Of a stretch of DNA of 64,000 nt, positions 58,431 through 64,000 are shown in pieces. Positions within the stretch are counted from its first letter, which is position 1, and every line of letters begins with the position of its first letter. The stretch is taken from assembly GCA_036925085.1 (NCBI GenBank), contig JAUPFP010000036.1:310001-374000 (forward strand), read 5' to 3'. This DNA comes from Brachycybe producta. Its lineage: Eukaryota; Arthropoda; Diplopoda; Playtdesmida; Andrognathidae. A model generated the notes under the pieces. The model was not told where the DNA came from and made no database searches. It saw nothing but the letters and a program-made list of their open reading frames with translations. Position numbers and translations under genes: made by a program.

Positions 58431-60118
58431 CGACTGCAGGAAGTTTTCAAATGCTTACTTGTACTGCAGTCATTTTAGTAATTTATATGCTAAACAAGAA
58501 TGTCTCTGTATGAAATTTGTATCATTTTCTCTTGATTTATTAGGACTTCTTTAAATTGAGCATCTTTTTGTTAAAAAAAAAATTGGAATCGGTTTTTCTT
58601 TTGCTTTTTTTAAATTCAGTGTCGGTTGTGTGGCGGGCGGTAGGTAGGACGGATTCAGGAAAGAGGTTTAAATTATATATATTTTAAAATAACATCATCA
58701 TCTTATCTTTCTTTTATTTTCCCCCCTTTTTACTTCATTCTTACCGAGAAATTATTAATATTAATATCTCCGATTAAAAGGTGCTTTATCGAATATAATT
58801 AGCGCATTACTTTGAGATCTTAATGTATTTTAGACGTTTTTAGTAATCGATTTTTGCTATCAACAACAGGAGGGAATGGCTTGAATTAAAACATTACATG
58901 ACAAAAAATAAATCTTTTGAAATTACTTAAATTTAAAGATCTTTTCTTATTTTTCCGATATATCTTCGTTTTTTTTTTAAATAAGGAAGAAAACACAATA
59001 GAGGTTCATTTATTTTTGGAACAATTCATCAGTCTAACATAAATCTACTATTTTAATAGACAAAGGGGAATTTTCTATACAAAACAAAAACAAACTTCAA
59101 TACAATTTATATACAAAATTAAAGGTTTCCACTGAAAACCATTGAAAAACGTAGAGAAAAGTAAATCCTTGGAAAAACTATCAAAAATCGAAAAGAAACG
59201 ACAAATCCGTCGTGGATTAAAAATTCTGATTGTGTTTTCATACATTTACATAAAAATCTCATTTGACGTAAACGAATCAGTGGAGGATCATGGGATAGTT
59301 CCAATGCCTTCACTATTTTCGTGCAAATTGCTCGACGGGTTTACTAAAGTGGTTCGAAACCCGGTGAATGTTTATTATTTTGCATGAATTTTGTTTTAAT
59401 TTTTTTAGTGGATGTAAAATTTTCTTAGGCCCTTAACTGCTTGTAGGCTCTAGGCAATGTGTCTATTGTGCCTGATGAATAAAACCTGTCCATTTCTAAA
59501 ATTCATTTGCTAGTTTTATATATTTTTGAAAAGCTCCTCCTTATTTTTAATATCTTAAGTCGTAAAAAAAATTGTGGAGAGTAAAAATAAGAAGCCTCAA
59601 TTTCCACTTAAATTGTAATTGTTCTCTTTTAAAAACCTGTCTAGACTTGTATATTTTTTGTTCAAGATGGTTGGTTGGTTTTTCGGCGGGGGAGGGGGGG
59701 GGGGGGGGAGGATCAATTCAAGTAATTACATTACTTAAGATTTGTGATCCTTTTTCTTATTCAGGTTGTAACATCTCACTTTCATCATCTAAATTGTATT
59801 TGTTAACTTATTTTCTTATGAGAGGAATAAGTTAACTGTGTATTTTTGCTTTTAATATGAAGGAGGTTTAGAGAGAGAGGGGGGGGGTGGCGAAGGATTA
59901 ATGTCTTTGATCTTTTAAAAGACGAAATTAATCGAATTTAAAATTGTACAAGTAAAACTCTAAAAATAGGTGAAGAAAACGAAAATTGTATTTTCTGATT
60001 AAGATTGTTTTCGGAGGCGGATTTTGTTGCTTCACATTTTTGTTTTTTCTTTCTTTCTACCTTTGACATTTTCGATTTGTTCAACTTTCTCTCACCTTTT
60101 TGTGTATTGCAAGATGGA

Positions 60119-60136
60119 GGGGGGGGGGGGGGGGAA
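60119..60136. repeat. G18 homopolymer-like run
   Basis: Long G run, paired about 80 bp later with a C run (60216-60230). Similar G or C runs occur at 23942, 28609, 29033, 34865, 36007, 47098 and 59690. Confidence 0.85.
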
Positions 60137-60527
60137 GGATATTATTCCGTAGAGAGAGAAAAAAGGAAACTCGAATTGAATATTGATCGAAAATTCAGAT
60201 TGTGTATGAGGTCCTCTCCCCCCCCCCCCCCTTTTTTTGTTGTTATTTATTTAGGTAGTCCTACAATTACAGGGCTTTACAAACAAAACCTAAAGGCCGT
60301 GTCCAGCCATAGACTTTTCCTCCTTCAGATTAATAAAAGTCACACTTGAACTTCTCTTTTCATTTGATAAATTACTCTTCTGGAAGTAGCTATTGCAAGC
60401 AGGGCCTGTAGCAAAGGAACATCAAGTCTAAATAAAAGTATTCTACAGGAAAAAACAGGGAAAAAGTGCTTATAAAATTGAAGATTTTACTTTTGAATTT
60501 ATTGTGTTTACTTTGATGTTTTCATGG

Positions 60528-60920
60528 TCAGTTTAAGGTGGTTTTAAAGTGTAAACGGACTCCTCTCGAACTCTTGATTGTTATTCTGTCTTTCAGGTGC
60601 TTAATGAAGAGAAACTTGAATGTGTTTTAGAAACTAGAAGGGCTGGTCAATCATTTAAAGGTTATGATGATATTTTTTCAAAATAAGTTTTTTATTTGAG
60701 TTTGAAAGTGCTTCAACTTTAACCTGATGATGCTTTATAATTTTTGTTTAGAAAAAGTTTATTTTGAAAAATTATCAAACATGGAAATATACTTAAGTGA
60801 TCGAACTAACCTTCTAATTTTTAAAACACGTTCAATTTTCTTTTTTTCTTAATTTTGCACCTAAAAGATCAGAGTTCAAGAGTCTCTCGCCATTTACACT
60901 TTTGAACCACTTTAAAAGGG
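60528..60920. repeat. Family A MITE, full length with both termini
   Basis: TTTAAGGTGGTTTTAAAGTG start with GTAAACGGACTCCTCTCGAA; right end CTCGCCATTTACACTTTTGA-ACCACTTTAAA. Best copy for terminal structure. Confidence 0.85.
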
Positions 60921-63900
60921 TTTATTCTCCTATCTCTCACATCTGATCTGATAAAAGTATTTTCAGCTCACTCAAAAATGGTGAGGACCCATGAATACCA
61001 CCGTCCATTACTCACGTACACATGTAATAAATATTGTCATGGAGGTCTGTTACTCTTAAATATATTTATAGAAATATGGTGTGGAGAGAGAAGAAGTTCA
61101 ATGACGAAATAAATATATATTAATATATTATACATGTTTATAAATATACACATACATTATAGAGGGTGGGAGGGGAGGGTATCCTATCTACTTTGAGGCT
61201 ATTTTCAGCATATATAATGGGTTTATTATCAAACAACACCGTTGTAGAGAGATATATGATGATTATATGGAAGTAAAAGAAGTGTGTGTGGGGGGGGGGG
61301 TTGTTATACATATAATGCAGATTCATATGTTATCTGTGCTTTTACAACAAACACACATACACATTGTAAAAATATTAATAATCATATTTTTAGAGCCTAG
61401 TTCACAGCTGTCACACAACTTGACCCGGACACGCGCGCGCGCGAGAAACCACTATTAAAACATAGTGGATTTTTATATTATTTTTCATCGTCCTTTTTTG
61501 AAGGTTTTACGAGAGTGAAATATAATATTATACATCATAATAATAACAACTCAACCTTAGGTTTGAACAACAACAAAAAACGGATAACTGAAATTGATTT
61601 GTCAATATATTATCACTGTGTAAGATATGATTATATTACAGGGTGGCGCAGATAATTGTATAAATACAATAATTTAAAAAAAATTAGTTACAACCACTTT
61701 ACAGCTAAATTTCACCAATATATTGGTTATATTTTTCATAGAAATCTTTATTGTGAAGTATGGTATTTGTCAGTTTTGTCTTTCAATTTTATTTGAAATG
61801 TCCACTGTGTATGGGCTTTGTGGACATTGTGGCAGTCACAAACACTTAAAACTGGGCTAGTATGGTTGGGATTCCCACTCTGGGGTGGGCCAACTTGATG
61901 GGTTGGATATTTTGAAATGTGAAGTATGTATTGTTTTAGAAATTAACAATTCAAATTACAATAGAAATGCAAACATCATAAGATAGTCATATTCGTCTAC
62001 TAATTATTAAAAAAGAGTTTTCATAAAATACGTTGTTGGTAATGAAGATAAGTTCAGTTAGGAATGTTAATGTTGATGTGTGAGCAGCAAGCAGATTGAT
62101 GAATTTGTAATGAAATCCCTTTCTGATATATCATGTTCATAATTATTACAAGAACTCTTTTTGACTTCTTGTTAATCTTGAAATGGAGATGCTTTTTCTT
62201 TGTGTTTTTATAGAGAAATGGATTGACAGAAAGATAGAGAGGCTGAGTGACAAGAGAAAGTTCCAGGGTTCTTCAACTTAACTTCCTTTTCCATAAGCAA
62301 TTCCAAAGAAGTACTAGTATAGGGTTCAGTTGTTGGTGGTGATGGTGATGATAAGGGTTGCAACGTGCAAGTAGCATCATCTCTTTACAACAATGTCATT
62401 GTTTGCTGTTTATTTTGTAGAAGGATCTCTTCTTCTTTTTCTATTGTCGAGATGCCACTTTCAGCTTTTATATTATAGAATTTTTTTCAGGCCTTTTATC
62501 TTTTTTTCTCATTTGTGATCATAGATAAAAACAAACAAATGAAAGAGAGAATGAATGTCTGAAAATGATTTATTATTGTTTTAGTTGAACTATAAATTCT
62601 AGTGAGAAATATAACACCCAAGGTCCCAAACACCTTTTTTATATGTCACTTAGGCTAGGCAACACCTATTTAGTATATCAAATTGTAGATTTATAACAAG
62701 GGTGCATTCGGAAATGAAAGAAAAAGCTTTTATCTGTAATAAAAAAAACCAACAGAAAACGTGTCCAGAAATCATGCAAGCGCCACCTATGATTCTGCAA
62801 GAAAGCTATCATGTTATCCACTAGGGCGCCATCATTTGGAGGGGCGCCAAAATGGTGGCTTGTGAAATTAACCCCAACCCATTATGAAAAAAAATAATAT
62901 ATAATGTAGTAGGTAACTAGATTATAGAATATGCGAATGTGAACGCCCACCCCAATGGTGCTGCCATCTAGGTGTAAATAGATATTCATTTTAAAACTTA
63001 TTTGCATTTACTGGGAGGGTTCAAGAGTGGCGCCGGGAGTTTACCTAGGGTGCCAAATACCCTAGTGTCGGTATTGTCTAATCTACATAACTTTGCTTTC
63101 TCGAGAAAATAACATTAATTATGGCGGACTTTAGTGTGAAGGTCAAACTGTAAAGAATGTTTCTATGTAGAGGTCATGTTTGCAAAATGCATATTACGCT
63201 TTTTATGGGTTTAATATTTTAGTGTAAAATGACAAAAACGAGGACATCCGGAAATTTCTTTCTTTTACGGAATTGTTTATAACTCTAGAAGGTGAAGTAA
63301 ATTACCCTTTTTGGAAATAGTCGTAGTTTTCTGCTGTAACCATTACATTTGATTATCTTTGATCACTTTTTCTTTTTTTTGTTGATAAAATTCAGTTTCA
63401 GGCATTTTGGAATCAGTGGTGGAGATGATGGGATTAGTGAAAAGATTTCTATGTAATGGATCCTAGAAATCTCTCTTCTGTTTGTGAGACATTTGTTTCA
63501 AAAATCACCAATTAGCAATGCAAAAAACAACAACAAAAATACACTGACTGCCATCATTAGAAGGAATTTATGTTTTAAAGGAAACAATTTGAATTGAAAT
63601 AGCTTGAAATTTGCTGCATATTAATTGGTCAATTACTGAAAAAAGTCCTTTTTTTCTATTTCTGTTTGTTGTTGGTTTGTACGGTTTGTTGTATTAAACT
63701 AAAAGAAAAGTAATCTATTATATGTTTTAAGCAAAAGTAGATTTGGATTGGATGGAAGAATAAGATGACTTATTCATGTGATACATGTTTGTCAAGTACC
63801 CAGTGTCACTATATATTCACTGTATATTCGGTTTATACTACATTCAATCAAGTAGAAATTGATGGGTTTTCCAGGTAATTTATGAAAAATAAGAAGAGTT

Positions 63901-64000
63901 CTGAAAATAGAAAAGAGAGAGAGAGAGACCCTTCAATAGAAAACTTATGAAAGTCGTCTTTAATATAGAAAAGAAGTTGATAAGTTGTTATTCAAGTTTC

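Larger units (their letters stand above)
56197..64000. other. Non-coding stretch to the right edge
   Basis: No convincing exon on either strand. Includes repeats of families A, B, C, D, a LINE tail and G/C homopolymers. Region 59120-59390 is open on both strands without a clear splice frame. Region 61500-64000 looks single-copy; I see nothing assignable. Read as intron of the KCC-type gene if exon 1c is real. Confidence 0.5.

Noticed and set aside
61640..61670. AGGGTGGCGCAGA-like start of a mariner-type element
   Set aside because: No matching inverted end or transposase nearby.
1..64000. tRNA, rRNA and snRNA genes
   Set aside because: Looked for cloverleaf-like and conserved words; none convincing by eye. 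A covariance-model scan would be decisive.

Overview
The window is AT-rich animal nuclear DNA. Genes are split by GT-AG introns, proteins are metazoan, and the space between is filled with short inverted-repeat transposons and microsatellites. Most introns are very short (about 56-100 nt). The species cannot be fixed from sequence alone; an invertebrate is likely.

Left part, gene-dense (about 0.4-24 kb). (1) A plus-strand supervillin-like gene (SVIL) enters from the left edge and ends at 8286: 20 exons with uninterrupted reading phase, gelsolin-like repeats and a C-terminal villin headpiece. (2) A small minus-strand gene at 10476-10940 encodes a 75-residue secreted, eight-cysteine, WAP-like protein. 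(3) A minus-strand gene at 12361-17448 assembles into about 606 residues and matches the distal-appendage protein CEP89; it needs a 5-nt microexon. (4) A minus-strand gene at 18662-22303 encodes a 334-residue RING protein of the RNF212B/Zip3 meiotic crossover family. (5) At 23809 on the plus strand is the first coding exon of what looks like a K-Cl cotransporter (SLC12, KCC type), with an N-terminal SPAK/OSR1-docking RFQV motif.

Right part (about 24-64 kb) has no complete gene. Two more short ATG exons (36905-36965 and 56118-56196) end in the same splice phase (phase 1, glycine codon) as the KCC exon. The 40-kb stretch is best read as the alternative-promoter 5' region of that gene, whose body lies beyond the right edge.

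Repeats: about 30 full or partial copies of one roughly 350-400 bp palindromic MITE (family A). Many other foldback families occur: B (206 bp, 9-bp target duplications), C, D (TGACGTCA-bearing ends), E, F, G, H, I, J (with an 18 x 20-bp array), K, L and M. There are also LINE 3' fragments and long CT/GA arrays. Elements are often nested in one another, and nearly all introns above about 350 nt are long because they contain an element. The repeat landscape and the alternative KCC first exons are the most interesting parts. No CRISPR, bacterial or viral system was seen.
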